DNA of 64,000 nucleotides from Ruminococcus_G sp964621905 (GTDB taxonomy: Bacteria; Bacillota; Clostridia; Lachnospirales; Lachnospiraceae), in contig CAZUNG010000008.1 of NCBI GenBank assembly GCA_964621905.1, positions 1 through 64,000 of the forward strand. The letters run 5' to 3'. Numbering within the stretch: position 1 is the stretch's first letter; every line of letters starts with the position of its first letter. A program made the translations under genes and the position numbers. The notes beneath the pieces were generated by a model. The model made no database searches and was not told the origin of the DNA. It worked only from the letters and a program-made list of their open reading frames with translations. This document shows positions 43,049 to 51,992 of this stretch, piece after piece.

Positions 43049-43765
43049 TTACTTCAGCCAGGTGTTTTCTTCCAGTTTCAAATACGCTTTAAAAAGTTCC
43101 AGATCATCTTTTGTTGTCAGTTTAATATTCCGGTCTGATCCCTTTGCAAAATACAGAGTCTCCCCAAGATCCACCATCATCGTATTGGTATAGGCAGACC
43201 CGTAGATTCCAATTTTCTCAGCAAATGCCTTCTCATAGGCCCATCGAAGCTTTCCAAACGTATACGCCTGCGGGGTGGCAACCCTGCGCAGCGTCTCTCT
43301 TGGAATGTACTCGCAGGTGGAATCCTCATCCCTGATTTTAAAAATCTGTTCATTATATGGCATCGCTGTCACCGCATTGCCCTTGCTTTTGCATACTGAA
43401 ATCACATCGGAGAGTACACTGACATCAACCAACGGCCGTATTCCGTCATGTACAATGATAATATCATCATCGGCACAGTCATTTTTCAGATGCTCCACTC
43501 CGTTTCGGATTGATTCCTGCCCTGTGGCGCCTCCGGATGTCACCCAACGGAGTTTCGTAATATTGAACTGGTTCGCATAGGCTTTCAGCACATCGTGCCA
43601 GCCGTCCAGACAGACGACCTCAATCGCATCGATTTCCTCGTGCTTTTGAAACGCCTCCAGCGTATAGACAATCACCGGCCGGTCATAAATATTGATGAAT
43701 TGTTTTGGGATATCCTGATTCATTCTCTGCCCGCTTCCGCCGGCAATGATCAGCGCCACATTCAT
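43049..43765 (-). CDS. IspD/TarI-like cytidylyltransferase
   Basis: 238 residues: ALIIAGGSGQRMNQDIPKQF (CTP-binding Gly loop, residues 4-23), VHDGIRPLVD, and TPQAYTFGKL. IspD and TarI share this fold. NIKLTTKDDLELFK near the end is closer to TarI-type (ribitol-5-phosphate) relatives as I recall them. The setting with two LicD proteins and an SDR argues for CDP-ribitol or a similar CDP-alditol instead of the isoprenoid step. The ATG at 43765 follows AGAGG by 7 bases. Confidence 0.8.
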   Translation of the reverse strand: MNVALIIAGGSGQRMNQDIPKQFINIYDRPVIVYTLEAFQKHEEIDAIEVVCLDGWHDVLKAYANQFNITKLRWVTSGGATGQESIRNGVEHLKNDCADDDIIIVHDGIRPLVDVSVLSDVISVCKSKGNAVTAMPYNEQIFKIRDEDSTCEYIPRETLRRVATPQAYTFGKLRWAYEKAFAEKIGIYGSAYTNTMMVDLGETLYFAKGSDRNIKLTTKDDLELFKAYLKLEENTWLK

Positions 43766-43769
43766 AATC

Positions 43770-45050
43770 TTACCTCTTTTTTCTCTTCCTTCTTTTCTTC
43801 TTTCTGGTTGCAACTTTTATGATGGCCAGAAGTATGGCAACTGCAATCAGCACACCCAGCACCATAATGATCACGCGGTAAGTCTCAACCACACTGTCAT
43901 TCTGTTCTTTCGGTGCACTCTCGGTTTCCTGTGTCGGCTCTTTTGTCGTCACCGTCTGCGGTTCATCTGCCCCGCCCTGTTCTGCCTTTTCCAGCGCATC
44001 CAGCTCTTCCTGTGAAAGTGTTACAGTTCCAACTGTATAATCATGAAATGTATATGTCCGGAACTCTCCATCCTCAATATCCACGGAATTTTCCGTAAGA
44101 TCATTTTCCGTTACTCCTTTCGGCACAAGAAGTTCTCCTCCCTGCACCGCAAGTTTCTCAAAATTTCCAAAGCCATAATCAAACAGTGCTTTCGTGTCTG
44201 CGCACACCTGTCCCGGATCTGCACGCATCACAACGGCAATCAGACGGATACCGTCACGTTCGGCTGCCGTCACCAGTGTATTCTTAGACAGATCGGTTAC
44301 CCCTGTCTTGCCCCCGATGCACCCCTCATAGTATTCCGGTGCGGACGGTACAATCATGGCATGATGGCTCGAAACTGTCCGCGCCTCCGGATTCAGGTTT
44401 GTAGGAGGAATCGTATATTCCAGTGTTCCGATGATCTTCACAAACTCCTCATTTTTCAATGCTTCCCTGAAGATCAGCGCCATATCATTAGCCGTTGTCC
44501 AGTGATTTTCATCTGGAAGGCCGCTCGGATTGTTAAAATGGGTATTCGTACATCCCAGTTCCTGAGCCTTCTCATTCATCATCTCGGCAAACGCTTCCTG
44601 ACTTCCCGCTACATGCTCTGCCACCTGTGCAGCCACCTCATTGGCAGATCTGACCATCACCGCATACAGGCACTGCTCCATGGTCAGAACTTCTCCGACC
44701 TGCATATTGATGTTGCTTCCCTCTGCCATTCTTGCAAGTCCCGATTCTGTAAACGTGACCTGTTCATCCAGGCTGCAGTGTTCCAACGCCAGAAGTGTTG
44801 TCATGATCTTCGTAATGCTGGCAGGATATCTCGCTTCATCCTTGCCCTTGTCAAACAGTACTTCTCCCGTTTCGGCGTCCATCAAGGCTGCCGTCTCCGA
44901 GTATGTATCTGCCCCCTGCGGCCATCCCTCTGTTTCGTTCGTCTTAATTGTATATTTCTCATCATTATGGACTTCTGCCCATGCTGTCTGTGTAAACAGC
45001 ATGCAGACCATCAAGGCCAGGATGATACCGTAATTTTTCTTATTTTTCAT
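43770..45050 (-). CDS. D-alanyl-D-alanine carboxypeptidase (PBP5/DacA type)
   Basis: 426 residues. A signal peptide (1-25) precedes the penicillin-binding domain: SITK (78-81), SAN (135-137), GGKTG (246-250). A C-terminal membrane helix and a very basic tail (RKKKRRKRKKR) hold it in the membrane. It trims the terminal D-Ala of peptidoglycan stems. The start overlaps the Pce-like gene by 11 bases. Its place in a polymer operon suggests coordination of crosslinking with polymer attachment. Confidence 0.92.
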   Translation of the reverse strand: MKNKKNYGIILALMVCMLFTQTAWAEVHNDEKYTIKTNETEGWPQGADTYSETAALMDAETGEVLFDKGKDEARYPASITKIMTTLLALEHCSLDEQVTFTESGLARMAEGSNINMQVGEVLTMEQCLYAVMVRSANEVAAQVAEHVAGSQEAFAEMMNEKAQELGCTNTHFNNPSGLPDENHWTTANDMALIFREALKNEEFVKIIGTLEYTIPPTNLNPEARTVSSHHAMIVPSAPEYYEGCIGGKTGVTDLSKNTLVTAAERDGIRLIAVVMRADPGQVCADTKALFDYGFGNFEKLAVQGGELLVPKGVTENDLTENSVDIEDGEFRTYTFHDYTVGTVTLSQEELDALEKAEQGGADEPQTVTTKEPTQETESAPKEQNDSVVETYRVIIMVLGVLIAVAILLAIIKVATRKKKRRKRKKR

Positions 45051-48012
45051 CATTTCCACCTTTATTATCTGTTTCTGCTGCCTCCGTCTGCTGGTCATCT
45101 GTTCCGTGTTCCTGATTCGGCAGCTCTGTCGGAGGCGTGATTTCCGGCGTCAAAACCTCAGCGGGCTGCAGTTGTTCCATCGCCCGGATCAGTGCCGCCT
45201 CTGCAGTATCGACGGTATCCTGCGTGTATTCTCCGCTTCGGTAGTTATCAAGAACTACTTTCGCAGCTTCATATGTACGGTTCAATATCTCCCAGGATTT
45301 TGCCGTATACTTAGCAGCCGTCTCTTCCATATCCGGATATTCCTGCTCTCTTAATTCCACTGTCTGTATAAGCATTGCAATATTCGGGGCCTGTAAAAGT
45401 CCTTTCAGCGCATGTTCCAGCAGAGCTGCTGCTTCATCCAGCGTCTCCTGCTCTTCATGGGCATAATTTTTAAGGACTTCCTCCGCTTTTGCAGACGCTT
45501 CCTTAAGCGCCTGCCAGGTCGGAGCAGTGTAACCAAGTTCGTCCTGGCCAAGAACCGTTCCGGCTTCTTTCATCACCGCCTGCAGATTCGTTCTGTCCGG
45601 AAATACTTTGCCAAGCACCGGGCTTTCTTCCCCCTCGGGAGCGCCATAACCTGAATCTTTGGGACGAAGCTGAATACGCAAAGCTCCAATCTCACCCGTC
45701 AGTGCTTCTGTACTCTCATCGTTCACACCGGCAGCAGCTCCGTTTTTGGCCCATCCCAGCCATCCGTAATCAAGAATATAGACTTGATAATACAGATCAT
45801 ACTGTTTTGCAAGTTCTCCTGTAAGACGCATCTCAATGGCCTGAATCCCGCCGTCGCTCTCATCTTCGGATCCACTTATTTCCCCGTCTTTCTTCCACGC
45901 ACCGTCTTCCCCGGCATCCCAAACCGGACCTTCCTGTCCGTGTTTCTGAAAAGTTCTGTACTCCAGCTCTCCGTCAGCGGGTTCCGACTTTAGACGAAAC
46001 GCAGCTTGAGTGACCGCTTCCTGTCCGTCTGCCGCCTGATTATACTGCACCATGGACTGTTCCTGGCACTCACCGCTTTCCGCACCGTACAGCACAGCTT
46101 TTACATCAAACAGCGCTCCGGTTTGTTTATGCAGCGAATATACGTAGTCACCTTCCGTGCGGATTGTGCCTTTTACCATCCTGCCGGCAATTCCACGGCC
46201 GCCGTCCGGACGGAAATAGTAGTTTTCTCCTTCGATCTCCCGAAATCCTCTCACCGCTCTGCCGCGCACACCGGCCGCCCCGGACGGTTCCAGATAATAC
46301 TGATCACCTCCGATGGACTGCCAGCCCATCAGTAGTTTTCCCCGTGACCAGCCGGCATTTCCGCTCTTCAGGAAATAAAATTGTTCCCCTCCAATTGTTT
46401 GCCAGCCTGTCAGCATAGCCGCCTTGACCCCGGCTGTGCCTGTCTGTTTAAAATAATATGTCTTCCCGTCAAGCAGCAGCCAGCCCGTCGTTGCACATCC
46501 CCGGACTCCGGCTGTGCCTGTACGCTTCAGATAATATATCTTTCCTCCGATCGTCTGCCAGCCCGTCAGAAGCATGCCTTTAGACCATCCAACATTGCCT
46601 GTCTGCTTAAAATAATACAGCTTTCCGCCGATTGTCTGCCAGCCGGTAAGCATACGTCCGATGATGCCTTTACTGCCTGTCTGTTTAAAATAGTAGGTGC
46701 GTCCCTGGTATGTCTGCCAGCCTGTCATGGCCTGTCCCCGAATGCCTGATCCCCCGCTTTGTTTAAAGTAAAATGTGCTGCCTCCGATCGTCCGGAAACC
46801 GGTAAGCATCTCTCCGGAATCTTTTTTAAAGTAATACGTCTTCCCATCGATCGTCTGCCAGCCTGTCAGCATGACGCCTTGTTTATAATTAGCAGAATCT
46901 GTCCGTTTCAAAAAGTAATAGTTCCCTTTGTCCTTCAGCCAGCCTGTTTTAGCCTTACCACTATGATCGAAATAATACCATTTTCCGGATATCTTTTTCC
47001 ATCCGACCGCCGGACGTCCGGCAGTATCCATATAGTAGCGGCCACCGTCATACGTGAACCATCCGCTTTTTACTGATTTTACAGAACTGGTACAGCCAGC
47101 CGCCGTAAACTGCGTGACAATCGCTGCCTGCGCGGTCGAATAAGTGCTTTCTACGATTGTCCCCATACTGCTCAGACAGTACCGGGTACTGCTGCTCATA
47201 TTGGAAACCGGGCCTGTAATCACCGCAGTATCCGGTGAAAACTTCCGCAGAATATCTTCCGGATTATTTTGTACATATCCATGATGCGGAAGCTTCAGGA
47301 CATTCGTCGCTCCCAGGCTTCCTTTTGAAAATAACGACCTCGCCGTCTTCGGAATCATATCCGCTGTCAGCGTTGTTGTCCTGCCGTAAGCGCTCACTTT
47401 GACAACAAGTGAATTCGCATTCTCGTCCGAAACTTTCTTCTGCACTTCCGTATTGTACAAATTCAGCTTCATCTGGCTTCCAAGCTTTATCTGCATACCC
47501 TCTGTCAGATTCTGAACCACCGTCACCTTATTATTTCGGGCAGCAGTAAGCAGCCCGTTATAAATATACAGATTATCCCATTTGGTACCGTCACTGAGCA
47601 GATTACTGTCCGAATATTTTTTCAGATATAATTTCTTGGGTTTAAAATAATTGACAATCTCATCACCACTGCCAATATGATCGCTGTGAGCGTGCGTCCC
47701 AATATAGAAATCCAGATTAGATGCCGTAACCCCGACAGATTTCATATAATAAATTACCTGCTGCTCAAACCCCTGATCCGTTACGATCCCGGTACGATAA
47801 GGATATTTCAGATCATCTCCCTGCGGGTAGTCCCAGTCCTCGCCGGAATCCACCATTCCAAAGCGTCCGTTATCTTCCAGAAGGATTGCATCCGTAGATC
47901 CTTTCAATGCGAGATAATGAATTCTGGTCGCCGCATCCACTTTCGCACATCCCAGGAAGGTAATACATAATGCAATCACGGTTCCCAGTGCAAATTTTAT
48001 TCTGCGAGACAT
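45040..48012 (-). CDS. Pce/CbpE-like metallo-beta-lactamase-fold surface protein with wall-binding repeats
   Basis: 990 residues. Signal peptide (1-28); a cysteine in FLGC could also mark a lipobox, but its context is poor. The catalytic domain (about 30-310) has THAHSDHIG (106-114), TLTADM and LPHHG. Blocks such as FGMVDSGEDWDYP and LYLKKYSDS recall the pneumococcal phosphorylcholine esterase Pce, as remembered. Thirteen wall-binding repeats (316-639), a ChW domain (about 720-785, GWLGWAKNGA) and two FIVAR-like helical domains (about 805-945) follow. No LPXTG or membrane helix is seen. It probably removes a phospho-substituent from wall polymers decorated by the LicD proteins. Confidence 0.85.
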   Translation of the reverse strand: MSRRIKFALGTVIALCITFLGCAKVDAATRIHYLALKGSTDAILLEDNGRFGMVDSGEDWDYPQGDDLKYPYRTGIVTDQGFEQQVIYYMKSVGVTASNLDFYIGTHAHSDHIGSGDEIVNYFKPKKLYLKKYSDSNLLSDGTKWDNLYIYNGLLTAARNNKVTVVQNLTEGMQIKLGSQMKLNLYNTEVQKKVSDENANSLVVKVSAYGRTTTLTADMIPKTARSLFSKGSLGATNVLKLPHHGYVQNNPEDILRKFSPDTAVITGPVSNMSSSTRYCLSSMGTIVESTYSTAQAAIVTQFTAAGCTSSVKSVKSGWFTYDGGRYYMDTAGRPAVGWKKISGKWYYFDHSGKAKTGWLKDKGNYYFLKRTDSANYKQGVMLTGWQTIDGKTYYFKKDSGEMLTGFRTIGGSTFYFKQSGGSGIRGQAMTGWQTYQGRTYYFKQTGSKGIIGRMLTGWQTIGGKLYYFKQTGNVGWSKGMLLTGWQTIGGKIYYLKRTGTAGVRGCATTGWLLLDGKTYYFKQTGTAGVKAAMLTGWQTIGGEQFYFLKSGNAGWSRGKLLMGWQSIGGDQYYLEPSGAAGVRGRAVRGFREIEGENYYFRPDGGRGIAGRMVKGTIRTEGDYVYSLHKQTGALFDVKAVLYGAESGECQEQSMVQYNQAADGQEAVTQAAFRLKSEPADGELEYRTFQKHGQEGPVWDAGEDGAWKKDGEISGSEDESDGGIQAIEMRLTGELAKQYDLYYQVYILDYGWLGWAKNGAAAGVNDESTEALTGEIGALRIQLRPKDSGYGAPEGEESPVLGKVFPDRTNLQAVMKEAGTVLGQDELGYTAPTWQALKEASAKAEEVLKNYAHEEQETLDEAAALLEHALKGLLQAPNIAMLIQTVELREQEYPDMEETAAKYTAKSWEILNRTYEAAKVVLDNYRSGEYTQDTVDTAEAALIRAMEQLQPAEVLTPEITPPTELPNQEHGTDDQQTEAAETDNKGGNDEK
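46096..47067 (-). repeat. array of 13 cell-wall-binding repeats inside the Pce-like gene
   Basis: Tandem units of 20-27 codons, consensus GWQTIGGKxYYFKQTGxxG, encoding residues 316-639. Units 5-12 are the most alike and are 26-27 residues long, suggesting recent expansion; the first two are shorter and resemble classic choline-binding units (GWKKISGKWYYF). Confidence 0.88.
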
Positions 48013-48023
48013 AATACTACTCC

Positions 48024-50831
48024 TTACGTTATAACTCCATCCTGATACAATTGCTCCAGTGACTCCGGGTCTTCTACAATTTCCACCTTCAGACTGCCCG
48101 AACCTTTGATCCGTTTCACGGCATCTCTGACTCCTTCATTCCCGGCTGCTATGCGGTCAAACTTCCGAAGAAGGCTCACCGGCAGGACAGGACTCACGGC
48201 TTCTGCACAGTCAAAATAGATAACCCGGCGGCCGGGAAGGTTTGCTGCAACCGCGAGATCTCTGATCTGCATCTGTCCAAATGCCAGTACCCCGGAAGTA
48301 TGAAGTCCCTGCCATGATCTCCTGCATTCGGTCTGCATCATCCGGTCGATCCGCTTTCTGAATACCGGATACACCCATCTTCTTTTCTCCATCTGTGCCA
48401 TCAAAAAGCTCTCCCACAATGATTGTACCCAGAACCTATTCATCGTTCCCATATAGTATACACAATCCGGCAGATTTTGTAAAAATTCCTGATTCCCTGC
48501 GATGTTTTCCAGAGTATACGTCACATAGTAATTCCGTTTTGAAGACCCGCTGTTCTGCAGCAGATACGGCAGATGCTCCTGTGTTTCGGGGTGCTCAAAA
48601 CTCCCTGCCATAATCAGTACGTTTTCACGTTTTCCGTCATCCAGCCTTTCCTGCCGGATTCGGGCATCCTCCCCAAGGATAAACTGCCGGCAAATGTCTG
48701 CAGACATGGCGGCGCGTTCATACGGGGCATACGTCTCCTGAAACTTTTGAAGACTCTCCGGTTCCGTCCGTCTGTCTCCACTCAGCTCCCTGAGCAGTTC
48801 TTCCACCGTCCGAACCTGCGGGAAAGGCAGGGTGTCCATATCAATATACATCCCGCGTTCTCTGAGATATTCCTCTTTGTCATAAGCAAACAAAATGACT
48901 TGATTTTTGGATACCGCATAGTCAAAGAACACACTGGAGTAATCTGTGACAAGAACATCACAGGCGTTCAGCATGTCGTAAGTCTCATACTGCCCAGGAA
49001 ATCTGCGGATATGGCGATACCCGCTGTATTCCACCAGCTGCTCTACATAGGGATGCAGGTTGACATAAAGTATCTGATCATCGCGCAGGCCTTCATCGAG
49101 TGTCTGCAGCATCCGGGCAAGCTGATTACTCTGTTCTTGCGTGACCAGGCGTACCGTGCCGCGCCACGTCGGCATATAGGCGATCACCTGTTTTCCTTCC
49201 AGCAGAAGTTCCTTTTTGACGGTTTCTGCTCTCTCTTTTGAAAAGAAAATCTCGTTTCTCGGATAACCGCACAGCCACGCGCGGGCGCTTTCAGCCCCGT
49301 ACAGCATGTAATCCTTTCTCATCACATTACACATATAGGAACTGGGATAAAGCAGAACATCCGACTGCATAAAAGTTTTCTGCAGGTTTCCGATATCAAA
49401 GTAATCCTTAGCTGTCGATTTTCCCAGGGTCTTAAGCGGTGTCCCGTGCCAGGTGTTAAAATACTTCTGCCCTTTTTTCTTTATATAATAGGTGGCATAA
49501 CTGGTATCATTGAAAAGATATTCTGCACTTGCAAGATAACTGAGGTATTCTTTGGAGTGAATCTGCAGATATGTGACGCCTGCGCGCTCCAGTCCATACT
49601 GCTTCATCAGCCCTTCAAATGCTGCCTTTTTTCCTCCTGCATATGCAATCCCTATCTCGCAGGACGAATAGGATGGATTCGCACAGAGTTCCTTCAGGAG
49701 ATAAAACATATTGCCATTGAGATTGTTCCCCTGCTGGGACTGTACCAGAATACGGTTCTTTTTTACCGCTTCTTTCTGATAGGCACGCAGATACCTGATC
49801 CCCGCTATGCTTGGCCGCATGGAGCGTTTCAGTCTGCCCAGCCTCGCCCTCATCCTCGGAACCTGCGGAATCAGGGTCCTGAAATACCAGAATCCCTTGT
49901 TTCTGTATAACTTTCTGCTGTTGCCATAAAACTCATAATAGCGGGTATGTCCTGAATATCCCGGAAATTCTCTGGCAAGCTGTTCAAAACTTTCCCTGAC
50001 AAATCGCAGTTTCAGCCTGCGCGTTCCCCATGTGGTATCTTCTTCACACACCACGTAGACATGTTTCAGCAGAATAAAGAGCAGCTCATCCGCGAACCGT
50101 TCCTCATGCCCTGCCGTTTTATAATATTCGTATAAACGTCTAAAGGCGGGCATCAAATCAAACCGTTTTTCAGAAAAACGGAATGTCAATGACCCACCTC
50201 TTGAAAACATATAGTAATACAGCGGCTGTGCTACATACGTGATGCAGTTTGCGCGCAAAAACATCTGATACGTAAAAACCAGATCTTCATAAATGCGGAG
50301 GGATTCAAACTTTGCATCATACGTTTCCAGCATCGTACGGCGAAAAATTTTGTTCCACAGATACGGCGTTGAACGCACCAGAATCTCCGGCTGTTCAAAT
50401 ATATCTGTTCCGTATCCCTCGCTGTCCTCCGCCTTCGTCCCTTTTATCTGGATATCTGCACCGTCTATCCGCCGGTAACCACAGCATGCAATATCCGCAT
50501 CCGCTTCATGTGCAGAGTCATACAGTTTTTCAAACATGGTCGGACATACATAGTCGTCCCCGTCCACAAAGCCGATATATTCACCTTTTGCCAGCCCAAG
50601 CCCTTCATTCCTTGCCTGACCCGCACCGCTGTTTTTTATTGTCTTAACCACGATCTGCTGCGGATATCGTTTCTGATACTCCAAAGCAGTCTCTTTCGTG
50701 CTGTCTGTACTTCCATCATTGATAATGATGATTTCCATATCATCAAGAGTCTGACCAAGCAATGACCGGATGCACCGGTCCAGATACTCCCCGACATTAT
50801 AGACCGGTACGATAACTGATAACTTTTTCAT
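48024..50831 (-). CDS. GT2-TagF fusion: glycosyltransferase plus CDP-glycerol glycerophosphotransferase
   Basis: 935 residues. GT2 domain (1-230): SVIVPVYNVGEYLDRC, INDGSTDSTK, FVDGDDYV. TagF-like domain (about 360-740): NTWHGTPLKTLGKS, GYPRNEIFF, YMPTWRGT, VTDYSSVFFDYAV. A further C-terminal domain (about 755-935) is not recognised. Such fusions add a sugar and glycerol phosphate alternately or in sequence. The TagD gene immediately upstream would supply CDP-glycerol. GGGG precedes the ATG by 5 bases. Confidence 0.87.
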   Translation of the reverse strand: MKKLSVIVPVYNVGEYLDRCIRSLLGQTLDDMEIIIINDGSTDSTKETALEYQKRYPQQIVVKTIKNSGAGQARNEGLGLAKGEYIGFVDGDDYVCPTMFEKLYDSAHEADADIACCGYRRIDGADIQIKGTKAEDSEGYGTDIFEQPEILVRSTPYLWNKIFRRTMLETYDAKFESLRIYEDLVFTYQMFLRANCITYVAQPLYYYMFSRGGSLTFRFSEKRFDLMPAFRRLYEYYKTAGHEERFADELLFILLKHVYVVCEEDTTWGTRRLKLRFVRESFEQLAREFPGYSGHTRYYEFYGNSRKLYRNKGFWYFRTLIPQVPRMRARLGRLKRSMRPSIAGIRYLRAYQKEAVKKNRILVQSQQGNNLNGNMFYLLKELCANPSYSSCEIGIAYAGGKKAAFEGLMKQYGLERAGVTYLQIHSKEYLSYLASAEYLFNDTSYATYYIKKKGQKYFNTWHGTPLKTLGKSTAKDYFDIGNLQKTFMQSDVLLYPSSYMCNVMRKDYMLYGAESARAWLCGYPRNEIFFSKERAETVKKELLLEGKQVIAYMPTWRGTVRLVTQEQSNQLARMLQTLDEGLRDDQILYVNLHPYVEQLVEYSGYRHIRRFPGQYETYDMLNACDVLVTDYSSVFFDYAVSKNQVILFAYDKEEYLRERGMYIDMDTLPFPQVRTVEELLRELSGDRRTEPESLQKFQETYAPYERAAMSADICRQFILGEDARIRQERLDDGKRENVLIMAGSFEHPETQEHLPYLLQNSGSSKRNYYVTYTLENIAGNQEFLQNLPDCVYYMGTMNRFWVQSLWESFLMAQMEKRRWVYPVFRKRIDRMMQTECRRSWQGLHTSGVLAFGQMQIRDLAVAANLPGRRVIYFDCAEAVSPVLPVSLLRKFDRIAAGNEGVRDAVKRIKGSGSLKVEIVEDPESLEQLYQDGVIT

Positions 50832-50843
50832 GGCGTCCCCTGC

Positions 50844-51236
50844 TTACTTTTTATTCAGATCCTGTTTAATCTGGGTTGTTGAGATCTCCGGTGTCCTTGG
50901 CAGATATACCACCTCGCAGTATTCTTTCAGAAAATCAAACTTTCCTTCCCAGTCATCTCCCATCACAAAGGTATCAATGTGATATTCCTTTACATCCGAA
51001 ATCTTCTGTTCCCAGTTTTCCTCCGGAATCACAAGGTCAACATATCGAATAGCCTCCAGCAGCTGTTTCCGTTCTTCATATGTGAAATAACATTTTTTCT
51101 GTTTCATATTCCAGTTGAACTCATCCGTGGACAGCGCAACAATCAGATAATCCCCCTGTTGTTTTGCCCTTCTGAGAATATTGATATGTCCATAATGAAG
51201 CAGATCAAATGTACCGTACGTAATCACTCTTTTCAT
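50844..51236 (-). CDS. tagD: glycerol-3-phosphate cytidylyltransferase
   Basis: 130 residues, usual TagD length. It has GTFDLLHYGHINIL with the HxGH nucleotide-binding motif and ISTTQIK, the conserved RTxGISTT-like end (RTPEISTTQIK). It makes CDP-glycerol from CTP and glycerol-3-phosphate for the three TagB/F-like enzymes of this window. The ATG at 51236 follows GGAGG by 5 bases. Confidence 0.93.
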   Translation of the reverse strand: MKRVITYGTFDLLHYGHINILRRAKQQGDYLIVALSTDEFNWNMKQKKCYFTYEERKQLLEAIRYVDLVIPEENWEQKISDVKEYHIDTFVMGDDWEGKFDFLKEYCEVVYLPRTPEISTTQIKQDLNKK

Positions 51237-51254
51237 GTGTTCCTCCATTTTCGA

Positions 51255-51989
51255 TCACTGCATAAACTGCTCGTACTCGTCCATAACCTCCTGCGGGTCT
51301 CCTATCATCTTGACTTCACCTTCATGCAGCCACAATACACTCGTGCAGAGATTTCGTATTGTTTCCGAATTATGAGATACGATAATGACCGTTCTGTCTT
51401 TATCCATGATGAGATCTTTCATCTTCTCGTAACTCTTCTTCTTAAACTTTGTATCGCCGACACTTAAAACCTCATCAATCAACATGATATCTGTCTCCAG
51501 AATTGCCGTGATGGAAAATGCCAGTTTGGAATACATACCACTTGAATACGTCTTGACCGGCATATCAATAAATTTCCCGAGCCCCGCAAATTCAATAATC
51601 TCATCCATTTTTTCCTGCACCTGTTCTTCAGAGAATCCGAGCAGCATACCGGAAAGAAATATATTCTCCCTGCCGCTCAAGGCTTTCTGAAATCCCACTC
51701 CGATGGCGAGCAGAGAAATCGAATACCCGTGTAAGTCAATGGTTCCCGAATCTGCTGAAAAGATGCCCGCCAGGGCACGCAGCATCGTGGATTTTCCGCT
51801 TCCGTTCTTTCCGACAATGCCCATGATATCGCCTTTCGGCACTTTAAATGAAACTCCGCGGACAGCCTCAAATACCTCCGCTTTGCTTTTTTTTAATTTG
51901 AAAAAACTTTTTTTCACGGAAAAGGATTTTAAACAGCGGTAGCTGATGTGCAGATCCTTCACCTCAATCGCATATTCCTGTTCCTGCAT
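51255..51989 (-). CDS. tagH: TagH-like ABC exporter ATPase
   Basis: 244 residues: Walker A GKNGSGKST (60-68), signature YSSGMYSKLAFS, Walker B IMLIDEVLSVGD. It has no carbohydrate-binding or membrane tail, unlike the Wzt-like ATPase at 29106. It powers export of a second polymer, probably the glycerol-phosphate one, since tagD and the TagF fusion follow in the operon. AAGGTGG is ahead of the ATG. Confidence 0.88.
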   Translation of the reverse strand: MQEQEYAIEVKDLHISYRCLKSFSVKKSFFKLKKSKAEVFEAVRGVSFKVPKGDIMGIVGKNGSGKSTMLRALAGIFSADSGTIDLHGYSISLLAIGVGFQKALSGRENIFLSGMLLGFSEEQVQEKMDEIIEFAGLGKFIDMPVKTYSSGMYSKLAFSITAILETDIMLIDEVLSVGDTKFKKKSYEKMKDLIMDKDRTVIIVSHNSETIRNLCTSVLWLHEGEVKMIGDPQEVMDEYEQFMQ

Positions 51990-51992
51990 AAT

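Noticed and set aside
43049..43765. IspD of the MEP isoprenoid pathway
   Set aside because: The gene sits among LicD, SDR and wall genes, not with ispF or other isoprenoid genes. A nucleotide-alditol role is more likely.
46096..47067. Repeat array considered as a CRISPR
   Set aside because: The units are in frame, vary in sequence and encode GWQTIGGK-type wall-binding modules. There are no unique spacers and no cas genes.
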